Origin: Actinotalea endophytica
GTDB taxonomy: Bacteria > Actinomycetota > Actinomycetes > Actinomycetales > Cellulomonadaceae
Reading direction: 5' to 3'
Length of the DNA: 64,000 nucleotides
NCBI RefSeq assembly: GCF_025717005.1
Contig: NZ_JAOVZU010000001.1
Coordinates: 124,001 to 188,000, forward strand
Notes under the pieces: model-generated
The model's database searches: none
What the model was told of the DNA's origin: nothing
The model's input: only the letters and a program-made list of their open reading frames with translations
Shown here: positions 8,464 to 17,322 of the stretch, piece by piece
Position numbering within the stretch: position 1 is the stretch's first letter
Layout: each line of letters opens with the position of its first letter
Translations under genes and position numbers: made by a program

Positions 8464-9360
8464 GTGCGGGCGTTCACTGCCGAGCCGGGCTACACCGACG
8501 ACTTCTTCCTGGTGCGGGAGTTCCTCGTCCGCATCAACGCCGACCGGGTGCGAACCCCCGGGTTCCTCTGGGCGCGCTGGGAGTGGGCGTTCACGCTGCC
8601 GTTCCTCGACACCTCGGCACTGGACCGGATCGGCATCTGGCAGCGCGACGGCCTGGTGGTCGGTCTCGTCACCTTCGAGGAAGGCCCGGGCGACGCCTGG
8701 CTGGTGGTCGACCCCGGTCACCGCGACCTGCTGCCTGCGATGGTCGACCACGCCGTGCGGAGCCTCGCGGTCGACGGACGGGTCCGCGTGATGGTCCCGG
8801 ACGACGACCCCGGGCTGGCCGAGATCGTCGCGTCCCGAGGCCTCGTGCGCACCGCGGGTGGCGAACCGAACGCCGTCCTGGAGCTCGACGCGGACCTCGA
8901 GTACTCGCTGCCGGACGGGCTCGGCGTGCAGAGTCTCGCGGAGGACTGGGACCTGCGGGCGTTCCACCGCCTGCTGCACCGCGGCTTCGACCACCCCGGC
9001 GAGCCGGACTGGGCGCCGTCCGAGCTGGCCTGGCGGCAGGCCTCCACGTCGTCGCCCGGTCAGCGGCCGGACCTCCAGGTGATCACCCGCACGGTGGACG
9101 GGGCGTACACCGCGTTCTGCGGCGCGTGGCTCCGGCCCGGGGCCGACTACGCCCTGATCGAGCCGGTCTGCACCGACCCGGCCTGGCGCCGCCGGGGCTG
9201 CGGACGGGCCGCGGTCCTCGAGGCGGCGCGCCGGTGCCGCGACCTCGGCGCCCGGCACGCGTACGTCGGCTCAGGTCAGGAGTTCTACCGTCGTCTCGGC
9301 TTCACCCCCGCGCTCGGTGGGACCTGGTGGAGCACCGAGACGACCCTCGCGGACGAGTGA
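8464..9360 (+). CDS. GNAT family N-acetyltransferase, two-domain
   Basis: 298-residue protein with two GNAT folds. The first half is degenerate, with no clear acetyl-CoA loop. The second half carries a good motif A at EPVCTDPAWRRRGCGRAAVLEAARR (R-R-x-G-C-G-R-A) and motif B at YVGSGQEFYRRLGF. Such tandem GNATs are common in actinobacteria and usually have one active site in the C-terminal half. Substrate unknown. GTG 8464 starts the protein right after a leaderless-type promoter. The stop is 7 bases before the HD protein gene at 9368, so the two are probably cotranscribed. Confidence 0.8.
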   Translation: MRAFTAEPGYTDDFFLVREFLVRINADRVRTPGFLWARWEWAFTLPFLDTSALDRIGIWQRDGLVVGLVTFEEGPGDAWLVVDPGHRDLLPAMVDHAVRSLAVDGRVRVMVPDDDPGLAEIVASRGLVRTAGGEPNAVLELDADLEYSLPDGLGVQSLAEDWDLRAFHRLLHRGFDHPGEPDWAPSELAWRQASTSSPGQRPDLQVITRTVDGAYTAFCGAWLRPGADYALIEPVCTDPAWRRRGCGRAAVLEAARRCRDLGARHAYVGSGQEFYRRLGFTPALGGTWWSTETTLADE

Positions 9361-9367
9361 GGCGACG

Positions 9368-9973
9368 ATGGCTGCACAGCGGGACGACGCGCGCGATCCC
9401 CGGATCGTCGCCCTCGAGGCTCGCATGCGTGCGCTCGGCGAGGGCTGGGCGGTCGAGCACGCACACCGCCTGACCCGGCTGGTCGACCGCATCGGGGTCG
9501 GCGTCGACCACGACCACGAGGTCCTCACGCTCGCGATCTGGACCCACGACTGGGGCGCGTTCCGGGCGTTCGGAGCCGCCGGGCCGGACCACCCGCGCCG
9601 GTCCGTCGAGGTCGTCGGTGCGGAGCTGCTCGACGGCTGGGCCCTCCACCCGTCGCGGTCGGCGGTACTCCTCGAGGCGATCGCGCGGCACGACTACCGC
9701 GATCCCGACCCGGTCGCCACGCCCGAGGCCCTGCTGCTCCGCGAGGCCGACATGCTCGATCTCATCGGCGCGGTCGGCGTGGCCCGCGAGTTCGCGTGGG
9801 GCCCGGCCGACGACCTGGCCGGGATCGTCCGGCGGTGCCGGCACCGGCTGGACACCATCCCCGGACGCCTGACCCTGCCCCCTGCCCGGCGTCTCGGACG
9901 GCTGCGGGCGCAGCGCGGCGCCCAGGTGCTGGCCTGGATCGAGACCGAGCTCTCCGGCGACGAGCAGGTGTGA
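9368..9973 (+). CDS. HD-domain metal-dependent phosphohydrolase-like protein
   Basis: 201-residue protein with an HD-type metal site. The candidate ligands are His in VEHAHRLTRLV, the His-Asp pair in IWTHDWGAF, His in ARHDYRD and Asp in READMLDLIGAVG. This pattern is typical of small HD hydrolases acting on nucleotides or other phosphoesters, but the substrate cannot be read from the sequence. ATG 9368 is chosen because it falls just after the acetyltransferase stop; the frame is open further upstream, but that part overlaps the GNAT gene. Confidence 0.72.
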   Translation: MAAQRDDARDPRIVALEARMRALGEGWAVEHAHRLTRLVDRIGVGVDHDHEVLTLAIWTHDWGAFRAFGAAGPDHPRRSVEVVGAELLDGWALHPSRSAVLLEAIARHDYRDPDPVATPEALLLREADMLDLIGAVGVAREFAWGPADDLAGIVRRCRHRLDTIPGRLTLPPARRLGRLRAQRGAQVLAWIETELSGDEQV

Positions 9974-10085
9974 GCCCCGACCGGTCCGATCAAGATCCGT
10001 CTGACAATCCCCTCACCGCTGGAGCTCCGGAGCCGATCATGATCGCGGCGCACAAGCGCCCGGTCTCGGTGGGGGGTGCTCGGGT

Positions 10086-11591
10086 ATGTCGGGGTTGCGG
10101 GTTCGGCTCGTGGTGAGCCACATGTGCTGCGCGACGTTCTTGATCTGTGCGGCGATCGTGGCGGCCGAGCGTGTCGTCGCGGTGATCGCCGGGATCGGCG
10201 CAGTGGTCGCAGCGCTCTCGGCATGGACGCTCGTGCGTCAGGTGGCCGCTCCGACGCGTGAGCTCGGCCGGCTGCTCGACGCGGGCGCGGCAGGCGACCT
10301 CTCCCAGCGGGGATCGAGCACGCGCCGTGACGAGCTCGGGGACCTGGTCCGGCGGTACGACGCGATGGCCGACGTGCTCGGGCACCGGATCGCCGAGACG
10401 ACCGTCGAGGCGGGCGGCATCGGCGCCGCGGCCGAGGAGCTCACGGTCTGCACGGGAGAGATCCGGGAGGGAGCGATGCGGACCGCCGAGCACTCCGGCG
10501 TGGTCGCTGCCGCCGCCGAGCAGGTCTCGGGGAACCTGCGGACGGTCGCGGCTGCCACCGAGCAGATGGGAGCCTCGATCCGGGAGATCGCGCAGAGCAC
10601 CGGGACCGCAGCGCGGTTCGCGTCGACCGCGGTCGGGACCGTCCGGACGACGAGCTCGACCGTCGAGCGCCTCGGCTCGTCGTCGGTCGAGATCGGCGAC
10701 GTGGTCAAGGTCATCACCTCGATCGCGGAGCAGACGAACCTGCTCGCGCTGAACGCGACGATCGAGGCCGCCCGGGCCGGCGAGGCCGGCAAGGGGTTCG
10801 CCGTGGTCGCCGGCGAGGTCAAGGACCTGGCCCGGGAGACCGCGGCCGCGACCGACGACATCGGCCGGCGGATCGAGGCCCTCCAGGCGGACTCCGGCGC
10901 CGCCACGGCGGCCATCGCCGAGATCTCCGCCATGATCGAGGAGATCAACGCGACCCAGGCGACGATCGCCTCGGCCATCGAGGAGCAGACCGCGGCGACC
11001 AGCGAGATGTCCCGGAACATCAGCGAGGCCGCGCAGGGCGCGGACAACATCGCCGAGAGCGTCACCGCCATCGCGTCCGGTGCCACGGCCGCCAGCGAGG
11101 GCGTCTCGCAGGCCTTCGGCCTGAGCGACGAGCTCAGCAAGATGTCCGGCGCCCTCGCGCAGTCCACCGCCGCTTTCACGCTGTCCGCGGACGCCGCTGC
11201 CGCCACGGAGACCGTGCACGGCCAGATCACCAAGGCGATCGGTGCACACGGTGCCTGGAAGCACAAGCTCGCCGAGGCGGTCGCGCGTCGGAGCCATGAC
11301 ATGGACGTCGCCACGGTCGCCAAGTCCGACGCGTGCGCCTTCGGCCGGTGGCTGCGCGACGTGCGCCCGACCGAGGCCGACAGCGCCACGCACCAGCGGG
11401 CCGCGAGCCTGCACGCACAGTTCCACCGGGAGGCAGCCGGGGTGCTGACGATGATCACGAAGGGCGAGATCGACCGGGCACGGACCACCGTCGAGCCCGG
11501 CGGGACGTTCGCCGAGTCGTCCCGGGTGCTCACCCGGACGATGATCGAGTGGCGCCGAGCGACCGCCGGGACCACCACCGCGCGGTGCTGA
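10086..11591 (+). CDS. Methyl-accepting chemotaxis protein with C-terminal CZB zinc-binding domain
   Basis: 501-residue chemoreceptor-like protein. Two hydrophobic segments lie close together near the N-terminus (about 8-26 and 29-48) with almost no extracytoplasmic domain between them, followed by a HAMP linker (about 50-105) and a long helical signalling domain. Its tip reads [19 protein letters not shown] (about 215-235), the hallmark CheA/CheW contact. The C-terminal part (about 380-460) is a CZB domain: His in [10 protein letters not shown], Cys in [11 protein letters not shown], and two His in [15 protein letters not shown], the 3His-1Cys zinc site. CZB receptors are linked to zinc or hypochlorite sensing. 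No other chemotaxis gene is in the window. A GCCGATCA at 10032 resembles a flagellar sigma -10, but its -35 is poor. Confidence 0.88.
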   Translation: MSGLRVRLVVSHMCCATFLICAAIVAAERVVAVIAGIGAVVAALSAWTLVRQVAAPTRELGRLLDAGAAGDLSQRGSSTRRDELGDLVRRYDAMADVLGHRIAETTVEAGGIGAAAEELTVCTGEIREGAMRTAEHSGVVAAAAEQVSGNLRTVAAATEQMGASIREIAQSTGTAARFASTAVGTVRTTSSTVERLGSSSVEIGDVVKVITSIAEQTNLLALNATIEAARAGEAGKGFAVVAGEVKDLARETAAATDDIGRRIEALQADSGAATAAIAEISAMIEEINATQATIASAIEEQTAATSEMSRNISEAAQGADNIAESVTAIASGATAASEGVSQAFGLSDELSKMSGALAQSTAAFTLSADAAAATETVHGQITKAIGAHGAWKHKLAEAVARRSHDMDVATVAKSDACAFGRWLRDVRPTEADSATHQRAASLHAQFHREAAGVLTMITKGEIDRARTTVEPGGTFAESSRVLTRTMIEWRRATAGTTTARC

Positions 11592-11618
11592 TCGCGCGAT
11601 CCGACCCCCGAACGACGA

Positions 11619-11648
11619 CGAGCCGGGAACCTCTCGGTTCCCGGCTCG
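11619..11648. terminator. Hairpin terminator between chemoreceptor gene and tRNA-Leu
   Basis: A perfect 13-bp stem (CGAGCCGGGAACC and its complement) with a TCTC loop lies between two convergent transcription units. There is no strong T-run, as is usual at this GC content. It could serve both strands. Confidence 0.75.
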
Positions 11649-11676
11649 GGTTCGCCCCGGAGCTCCCAGGGATCTG

Positions 11677-11759
11677 TGCGCGAGGGGGGACTTGAACCCC
11701 CACGCCCTTGCGGGCACTGGCACCTGAAGCCAGCGCGTCTGCCATTTCGCCACTCGCGC
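11677..11759 (-). tRNA. tRNA-Leu (anticodon CAG)
   Basis: An 83-base cloverleaf on the minus strand. The acceptor stem GCGCGAG pairs with CTCGCGC, the anticodon loop reads TTCAGGT (anticodon CAG), there is a long class II variable arm (TGCCCGCAAGGGCG), and the T loop is GTTCAAGTC. The discriminator is A and CCA is not encoded. Confidence 0.95.
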
Positions 11760-11946
11760 GCGAGCCAGAAGGCTAGCACGCAACGGACGCCCCCTTCGAC
11801 GCGCCCGACGGCGCACCCGCCCGAGGGACGGGCATACCCCCGCACGGCGGATACGATCGTCGTCGTCAGTGGCGGTGACCCGCCAGCTCGCCGTACCCCC
11901 GCGGCGGCAGGACGTGGCGGGACCCGACCTCGCGGAGGGAGGTGAC

Positions 11947-12651
11947 ATGGGCATCCTCGACAAGTTCGAGAAGGGCGTCGAGCGCGCGGTGAACTCCGCG
12001 TTCGCCAAGGTGTCGCGCGGCGACCTCAAGCCCGTGGAGATCGCCAGCGCCCTGCGCCGGGAGGTGGACGACCGGGCTGCCGTGGTCGGCCGGGACCGCA
12101 CGGTGGTGCCCAACGAGTTCACCGTCGAGCTGTCCACCCCCGACCTCGCCAAGGTCGACGCCTGGGGTTCCGACGCCCTCGCCGACGAGCTCGCCGCGAA
12201 CGTCACCGAGCACGCGACCCAGCAGCGATACGCGTTCGTCGGTCCGGTGACCGTCACGTTCCTGGAGAACGACGAGCTCGAGGTCGGCCGGTTCCAGGTG
12301 CGCAGCGCGACCGTCCGCGGCGCAGTCGCGCCCGCGACCTCGGTCGCCGCGAGCGCACGGCACCCGATGGTCGACATCGACGGCCAGCGCTACCTGCTCA
12401 CCGGGCCGGTCACCGTGATCGGCCGCGGCAGCGACGCCGACATCATCGTCGACGACCCCGGCGTCTCCCGGCGGCACCTCGAGATCCGGGTGACGACGGA
12501 CGGCGTGATCGCCTCGGACCTCGGCTCCACCAACGGCCTGTACGTCGAGGGTCACCAGGTCCCGGCGGCGACCCTCGTCGACGGGAACACGCTCACGATC
12601 GGGCGCACCCAGATCCTGTTCTGGAGCGGCTCCGAGGACGAGGACGACTGA
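11947..12651 (+). CDS. fhaA: FHA domain protein FhaA (DUF3662-FHA)
   Basis: 234-residue cytoplasmic phosphothreonine reader. An N-terminal DUF3662 domain (about 1-115, beginning MGILDKFEKGVE) and a C-terminal FHA domain (about 155-230) are joined by a short linker. FHA residues are present: GRGSDADI, SRRHLEI and DLGSTNGLYV. In mycobacteria FhaA binds the phosphorylated pseudokinase domain of MurJ and dampens peptidoglycan synthesis; a MurJ-pseudokinase gene is also in this window at 49575-53561. ATG 11947 has GGAGG 8 bases upstream; an upstream in-frame ATG at 11869 has no such site. First gene of the fhaA-pknB operon. TACGAT at 11852-11857 may be its -10. Confidence 0.93.
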   Translation: MGILDKFEKGVERAVNSAFAKVSRGDLKPVEIASALRREVDDRAAVVGRDRTVVPNEFTVELSTPDLAKVDAWGSDALADELAANVTEHATQQRYAFVGPVTVTFLENDELEVGRFQVRSATVRGAVAPATSVAASARHPMVDIDGQRYLLTGPVTVIGRGSDADIIVDDPGVSRRHLEIRVTTDGVIASDLGSTNGLYVEGHQVPAATLVDGNTLTIGRTQILFWSGSEDEDD

Positions 12652-12659
12652 GGCCTCGC

Positions 12660-13175
12660 ATGAGCGAGCTGACGATCACCCTGCTGCGCCTGGGCTACCT
12701 GGTGCTGCTCTGGGCGTTCGTCTTCGCCGCGATCGGCGTGCTGCGGGCCGACATCTACGGCACCCGCGTGGTGCAGCGCCGGCTGCGCAGCACCACCAAG
12801 GAGGAACCGCAGTACGGCCGGCGCGCCACCGACACCCCGGCGACACCCGTCCCCGTCCCCGTGCCGGTCCCCGGCCAGCCGGCCGTCCCGCGACGCCTCG
12901 TGGTGACCAGCGGGCCGCTGCGTGGCACCACCGTGCCGCTCGGCTCGGCGGCGATCCTGATCGGACGGGCACCGTCGTGCACGCTGGTCCTCGACGACGA
13001 CTACTCCTCGCAGCGCCACGCGCGTCTGTACTCCGAGGCCGGCCAGTGGTACCTCGAGGACCTCGGTTCGACGAACGGCACCTTCATCGGCCGGGACCGG
13101 GTGACCGAGCCCACCCCGGTGGGTCCGGGCACGCAGCTGCGCGTGGGGCAGTCGACGCTCGAGCTGCAGCGGTGA
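12660..13175 (+). CDS. fhaB: Membrane-anchored FHA domain protein FhaB
   Basis: 171-residue protein with an N-terminal transmembrane helix (about 8-28, LRLGYLVLLWAFVFAAIGVL), a proline/valine-rich linker (PVPVPVPVPG) and a C-terminal FHA domain (about 85-165) with GRAPSCTL, SQRHARL and DLGSTNGTFIG. The mycobacterial homologue (FipA) binds phosphoproteins of the division machinery and is a substrate of PknA/PknB. It starts 8 bases after fhaA and ends 4 bases before pstP, inside the cell-wall kinase operon. Confidence 0.92.
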   Translation: MSELTITLLRLGYLVLLWAFVFAAIGVLRADIYGTRVVQRRLRSTTKEEPQYGRRATDTPATPVPVPVPVPGQPAVPRRLVVTSGPLRGTTVPLGSAAILIGRAPSCTLVLDDDYSSQRHARLYSEAGQWYLEDLGSTNGTFIGRDRVTEPTPVGPGTQLRVGQSTLELQR

Positions 13176-13179
13176 CGCC

Positions 13180-14415
13180 GTGACGATCGCCTTGCGCTAT
13201 GCCGCGCGCTCCGACGTGGGACTCGTGCGCTCGAACAACCAGGACTCCGCCTACGCCGGGCCGCGCCTGCTGGTGGTCGCGGACGGGATGGGCGGTCACG
13301 CCGGCGGGGACATCGCGTCGTCGGTCGCCGTCGCCCACCTGGCCCCGCTCGACGACGAGGCCCACGGCCCGGACGATGCGCTCGACGAGCTCAACCGCGC
13401 CTTCGGCGACGCGCACGCCGAGCTGCTCGCCCGCGCGCGGGAGAACCCCGAGCTGTCCGGGCTCGGCACCACGGTCACCGCGCTGCTGCGGGCCGGCAAC
13501 AAGCTCGCGATGGCGCACATCGGCGACTCCCGCGCGTACCTGCTGCGCGACGGCGAGCTCACCCAGGTGACCAGCGACCACTCGTTCGTGCAGCACCTGG
13601 TGAACACGGGGAAGATCACCCAGGAGGAGGCCGAGCGTCACCCGCAGCGGTCCGTGCTGCTGCGCGTGCTCGGCGACTTCGACATGGAGATCCTCCCGGA
13701 CGTCTCGGTCCGGGAGGCCCGCCCCGGCGATCGCTGGCTGCTGTGCTCCGACGGGCTGTCCGGCGTGGTCAGCCGCGACACGATGACCGAGACGCTGCTC
13801 GTCGAGCGGGACGTCGACCGCTGCGCGGACCAGCTCGTGCAGCTCGCGCTGCGCGGCGGCGCGCCGGACAACGTGACCGTCGTGGTCGGCGACGTGCTCG
13901 ACGTCGACGACCTGCCGGACGGAGCGGCGCCGCCGACCGGCTCACAGGTGGTCGGCTCGGCCGCCTCCGACCGGCACCGCCCGACGCTCGGCGGTACCGG
14001 CGCAGCTGCGAGGGCCGCCCAGCACGCCGCCTCGGTCGGCACCCCGGTCGAGCCGCTCGACGAGGACGAGCCTGCGCCGTCGCGCAGGCTGCGCCGTCTG
14101 GTCTGGTCGCTCGTCGCGCTCCTGGTGGTCGCCGGCGTCGCCGTGGCGGGCTGGGCAGGCTGGCAGTGGACGCAGCAGCAGTACTACGTCGGCACCGCGG
14201 ACGGGTACGTCGCGATCTTCCAGGGCATCGACCAGACCGTCGGACCGTGGTCCCTGTCGCACGTCGTGGAGACCAGCGACCTCGCCGTCGACGAGCTGCC
14301 GCAGTTCGTCCGCGAGCGCCTCGACCAGACCGTGCCGTTCACCAACCTCGACGACGCGCAGTCCTGGGTCGAGGACCGTGAGGCAGAGGCCGGGCTGACC
14401 GGGGCCGAGTCATGA
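13180..14415 (+). CDS. pstP: PP2C-family Ser/Thr phosphatase PstP
   Basis: 411-residue metal-dependent phosphatase that reverses PknA/PknB phosphorylation. The catalytic domain (about 5-240) shows the PP2C motifs VADGMGGHAGG, GLGTTVTALL, AHIGDSRAYLLRDG, LLCSDGLSGVV and GAPDNVTVVVGD, which supply the Mn-binding aspartates. A linker follows, then a transmembrane helix near residue 305-325 (VWSLVALLVVAGVAVAGWAG) and an external tail of about 80 residues. GTG 13180 is 4 bases after the fhaB stop. The single-kinase-cluster phosphatase arrangement is the actinobacterial norm. Confidence 0.95.
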   Translation: MTIALRYAARSDVGLVRSNNQDSAYAGPRLLVVADGMGGHAGGDIASSVAVAHLAPLDDEAHGPDDALDELNRAFGDAHAELLARARENPELSGLGTTVTALLRAGNKLAMAHIGDSRAYLLRDGELTQVTSDHSFVQHLVNTGKITQEEAERHPQRSVLLRVLGDFDMEILPDVSVREARPGDRWLLCSDGLSGVVSRDTMTETLLVERDVDRCADQLVQLALRGGAPDNVTVVVGDVLDVDDLPDGAAPPTGSQVVGSAASDRHRPTLGGTGAAARAAQHAASVGTPVEPLDEDEPAPSRRLRRLVWSLVALLVVAGVAVAGWAGWQWTQQQYYVGTADGYVAIFQGIDQTVGPWSLSHVVETSDLAVDELPQFVRERLDQTVPFTNLDDAQSWVEDREAEAGLTGAES

Positions 14416-14428
14416 GCGGGCCCAGCTG

Positions 14429-15862
14429 ATGGCCACCGTCGCACCGCAGCGCACCCGGCCCGGCCGCGGCACCGAGCTCGCCCTGCTGGTCCCCGCGCTC
14501 GCCGTCGGGATCGGCGCCTACGCGCTCGTCGGGCTGGGCACAGCCGGTGAGCTGCCGCCCGGCCTGCTCGGCTTCGCGGCCGGTCTGACCGCCCTCGCGG
14601 TCGGCGTGCACCTCGTGCTGCGCTGGCGCGCGCCGTTCGCCGACCCGGTGCTGCTGCCGACCGCGGTGGCGATCAACGGCCTCGGCCTCGCGATGATCCG
14701 CCGGATCGACGTGGCCTACGCCGCCCGGGACCGGGTGACCGACTTCGCCGGCCGCCAGATGGGCTGGACCGCGCTGGGCATGGTGCTGGCCGTCGCGGTG
14801 ATCGTGCTGCTGCGCGATCACCGGACGCTGCGCCGCTACACGTACACCGCCATGGTGATCGGTCTCGTCCTGCTCGTGCTGCCGCTCGTGCCCGGGCTCG
14901 GCACCGAGATCAACGGTGCACGGATCTGGATCCAGGTGTTCGGCGGCTCGTTCCAGCCGGCCGAGCTCGCGAAGATCGTCCTCGCGATCTTCTTCGCCGG
15001 CTACCTGGTGACCAACCGCGACACCCTGGCGCTGGCCGGGCCGAAGGTGCTCGGCCTGCAGCTGCCACGGCTGCGTGACCTCGGGCCGATCCTGCTCGCC
15101 TGGGCGGTCGCGCTCCTCGTCCTGGTCGGCGAGCGCGACCTGGGGACCTCGCTGCTGTTCTTCGGCCTGTTCGTCGCGATGCTCTACCTCGCCACCGAGC
15201 GGCTCAGCTGGGTCGTCATCGGCCTGGTGCTGTTCGCCGGTGGCGCGGCCCTCGCGGCGAGCACGTTCGGCCACGTCGCCGCGCGGTTCGAGGCGTGGCT
15301 GCACGCGTTCGACAACGACGTGTTCAACGCCTCGCCCGGCGGATCCGGCCAGCTCGTGCGCGGGCTGTTCGGCCTGGCCAGCGGCGGGCTGTTCGGGACC
15401 GGCCTGGGACAGGGCCGGCCGGACCTGGTGCCGTTCGCCGAGTCCGACTTCATCGTCGCGTCGGTGGGCGAGGAGCTCGGCCTGACCGGGCTGCTCGCGA
15501 TCCTGGTCTGCTACCTGATCCTCACCGAGCGTGGCCTGCGCACCGCGATCGGCGTCCGCGACGGGTTCGGCAAGCTGCTCGCCGGGGGCCTCGCGTTCAC
15601 GATCGCCTTCCAGTCCTTCGTCGTGGTCGGCGGCGTCACCCGGCTGATCCCGCTCACCGGGCTCACGATGCCGTTCCTCGCCTACGGCGGCTCGTCGCTG
15701 ATCTCGAACTGGATCGTCGTCGCGCTGCTGCTGCGGATCTCCGACCACGCCCGGCGGCCGGCCGACCTCGCACCGCCGTCGAACCAGGGCTCCTCCGCCG
15801 ACGACCAGCTCACCGAACGGATCACCGTGCGCGCACCCGACGCCCCTGGGGGTGCGCGATGA
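14429..15862 (+). CDS. rodA: SEDS peptidoglycan glycosyltransferase (RodA/FtsW family)
   Basis: 477-residue polytopic membrane protein (about 10 helices) that polymerises lipid II into glycan strands with a partner class B penicillin-binding protein. Family signatures include GTEINGARIWIQVFGGSFQPAELAK and, near the C-terminus, LTGLTMPFLAYGGSSLI. The position directly before pbpA, in the pstP-rodA-pbpA-pknA-pknB order, is that of the actinobacterial RodA/FtsW paralogue of the kinase operon rather than the FtsW of the division cluster. The stop overlaps the pbpA start by 4 bases (ATGA), implying translational coupling. Confidence 0.93.
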   Translation: MATVAPQRTRPGRGTELALLVPALAVGIGAYALVGLGTAGELPPGLLGFAAGLTALAVGVHLVLRWRAPFADPVLLPTAVAINGLGLAMIRRIDVAYAARDRVTDFAGRQMGWTALGMVLAVAVIVLLRDHRTLRRYTYTAMVIGLVLLVLPLVPGLGTEINGARIWIQVFGGSFQPAELAKIVLAIFFAGYLVTNRDTLALAGPKVLGLQLPRLRDLGPILLAWAVALLVLVGERDLGTSLLFFGLFVAMLYLATERLSWVVIGLVLFAGGAALAASTFGHVAARFEAWLHAFDNDVFNASPGGSGQLVRGLFGLASGGLFGTGLGQGRPDLVPFAESDFIVASVGEELGLTGLLAILVCYLILTERGLRTAIGVRDGFGKLLAGGLAFTIAFQSFVVVGGVTRLIPLTGLTMPFLAYGGSSLISNWIVVALLLRISDHARRPADLAPPSNQGSSADDQLTERITVRAPDAPGGAR

Positions 15863-17322
15863 ACAACCCGCTCCGTCGCCTCGCCGCGATGACGATCGTG
15901 ATGTTCGTCGTGCTCATGGGTGGGGCGACCTGGGTGCAGTACGTCAAGGCGCCGGAGCTCAACAACGACTCCCGCAACGTACGGACCCTCTACCGGGAGT
16001 ACGACAACGACCGCGGCCCGATCGTGATCGGCGGGGAACCGGTCGCGAGCTCGAGCCCGGTGGACGACTCGTTCGGCTACCTGCGTTCCTACTCCGCCGG
16101 TGCGCTCTACGCGCCGGCCACCGGCTACTACTCGGTGATCTACGGTCGCAGCGGCATCGAGGAGGCGATGAACACCGAGCTCAACGGCTCCGCGGACTCG
16201 CTCTTCTACACCCGGATCCAGGACCTCATCACCGGTCGCCAGCCGCAGGGTGCCGCGGTCGAGCTCACCATCGACCCCGCGGTCCAGCAGGCTGCCTGGG
16301 ACGCGCTCGGCGACCAGCGCGGCGCCGTCGTCGCGGTCGACCCCACCACGGGCGCGATCCTCGCCATGGTGTCCAAGCCCTCCTACGACCCGAACGTGCT
16401 GGCCTCGCACGACACCGCTGCGGTGCAGGACGCCTGGGCATCCCTGCTCGCCGACCCCGACGACCCGTTGGTCAACCGGGCGATCGCCGGTCCCACCTAC
16501 CCGCCGGGCTCGACGTTCAAGCTGGTCACCGCGGCCGCCGCGCTCGAGTCCGGCCTCACGCCGGAGACCCCCGTGGCCGCCCCCGACGAGCTCGACCTGC
16601 CGCAGAGCTCGGCGGTCCTGACCAACTACGGCGGGAGCTCGTGCAGCTCGACCGGCGCCATGACCTTGCAGGACGCGCTGCGGATCTCCTGCAACACCGC
16701 GTTCGGCCAGATCGGGCTGAACCTGGGGTCCGACGCGCTGCGCGAGCAGGCCGACGCGTTCGGCTTCGACGAGTCGATCAGCGTCCCGCTGGCGGTCACG
16801 CCGAGCCGCTTCCCGGCCGACGGTGAGATCGACGAGCCGCAGACCGCACTCGCCGCGATCGGCCAGTACGACGTGCGGGCCACACCGCTCGAGATCGCGA
16901 TGATCTCCGCGACCATCGCGAACGGCGGCGAACGGATGACCCCGTACCTGGTCAAGTCCGTGCGCAGCGCCAACCTCACGGTGGTGGACAGCACCGAGCC
17001 GCAGGTCGCGGGCCGGGCGGTCTCGGCGACCACGGCCGCGAACCTGACCGAGATGATGCTCGCGGTCGTCGAGAACGGCACCGGCACCGCGGCGCAGATC
17101 CCCGGCGTCGCCGTCGCGGGCAAGACCGGCACCGCCCAGACCACCGACGACGCGGCACCGCACGCGTGGTTCACCGGGTTCGCCCCGGCGGACGACCCCA
17201 AGGTCGCCGTGGCCGTGGTGGTCGAGAACGGCGGCGACCTCGGCAACGAGGCGACCGGCGGGCACGTGGCCGCGCCGATCGCCCGGGCCGTGATCGAGGC
17301 GGCGTTGGGATCCGGGTCATGA
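15859..17322 (+). CDS. pbpA: Penicillin-binding protein A (class B transpeptidase)
   Basis: 487-residue membrane-anchored transpeptidase that cross-links peptidoglycan, partner of the SEDS protein encoded before it. One N-terminal helix (about 9-28), a pedestal domain, then the transpeptidase domain. Active-site motifs are complete: S218-T-F-K221 (nucleophile Ser218), S277-C-N279 and K422-T-G-T. In mycobacteria PbpA acts in septation and is phosphorylated by PknB. Both ends overlap neighbouring genes by 4 bases. The ATG choice is fixed by the overlap and by the signal-anchor. Confidence 0.95.
   Translation: MNNPLRRLAAMTIVMFVVLMGGATWVQYVKAPELNNDSRNVRTLYREYDNDRGPIVIGGEPVASSSPVDDSFGYLRSYSAGALYAPATGYYSVIYGRSGIEEAMNTELNGSADSLFYTRIQDLITGRQPQGAAVELTIDPAVQQAAWDALGDQRGAVVAVDPTTGAILAMVSKPSYDPNVLASHDTAAVQDAWASLLADPDDPLVNRAIAGPTYPPGSTFKLVTAAAALESGLTPETPVAAPDELDLPQSSAVLTNYGGSSCSSTGAMTLQDALRISCNTAFGQIGLNLGSDALREQADAFGFDESISVPLAVTPSRFPADGEIDEPQTALAAIGQYDVRATPLEIAMISATIANGGERMTPYLVKSVRSANLTVVDSTEPQVAGRAVSATTAANLTEMMLAVVENGTGTAAQIPGVAVAGKTGTAQTTDDAAPHAWFTGFAPADDPKVAVAVVVENGGDLGNEATGGHVAAPIARAVIEAALGSGS

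Noticed and set aside
10013-10039. Flagellar sigma-28 promoter of the chemoreceptor gene
   Set aside because: GCCGATCA matches the -10 well, but the -35 (TCAC) is poor, and GCCGAT is frequent by chance in this DNA.
9990-12377. Minus-strand open frame of about 795 codons across the chemoreceptor, tRNA-Leu and fhaA
   Set aside because: It crosses a tRNA and three well-supported features and has no recognisable domain.
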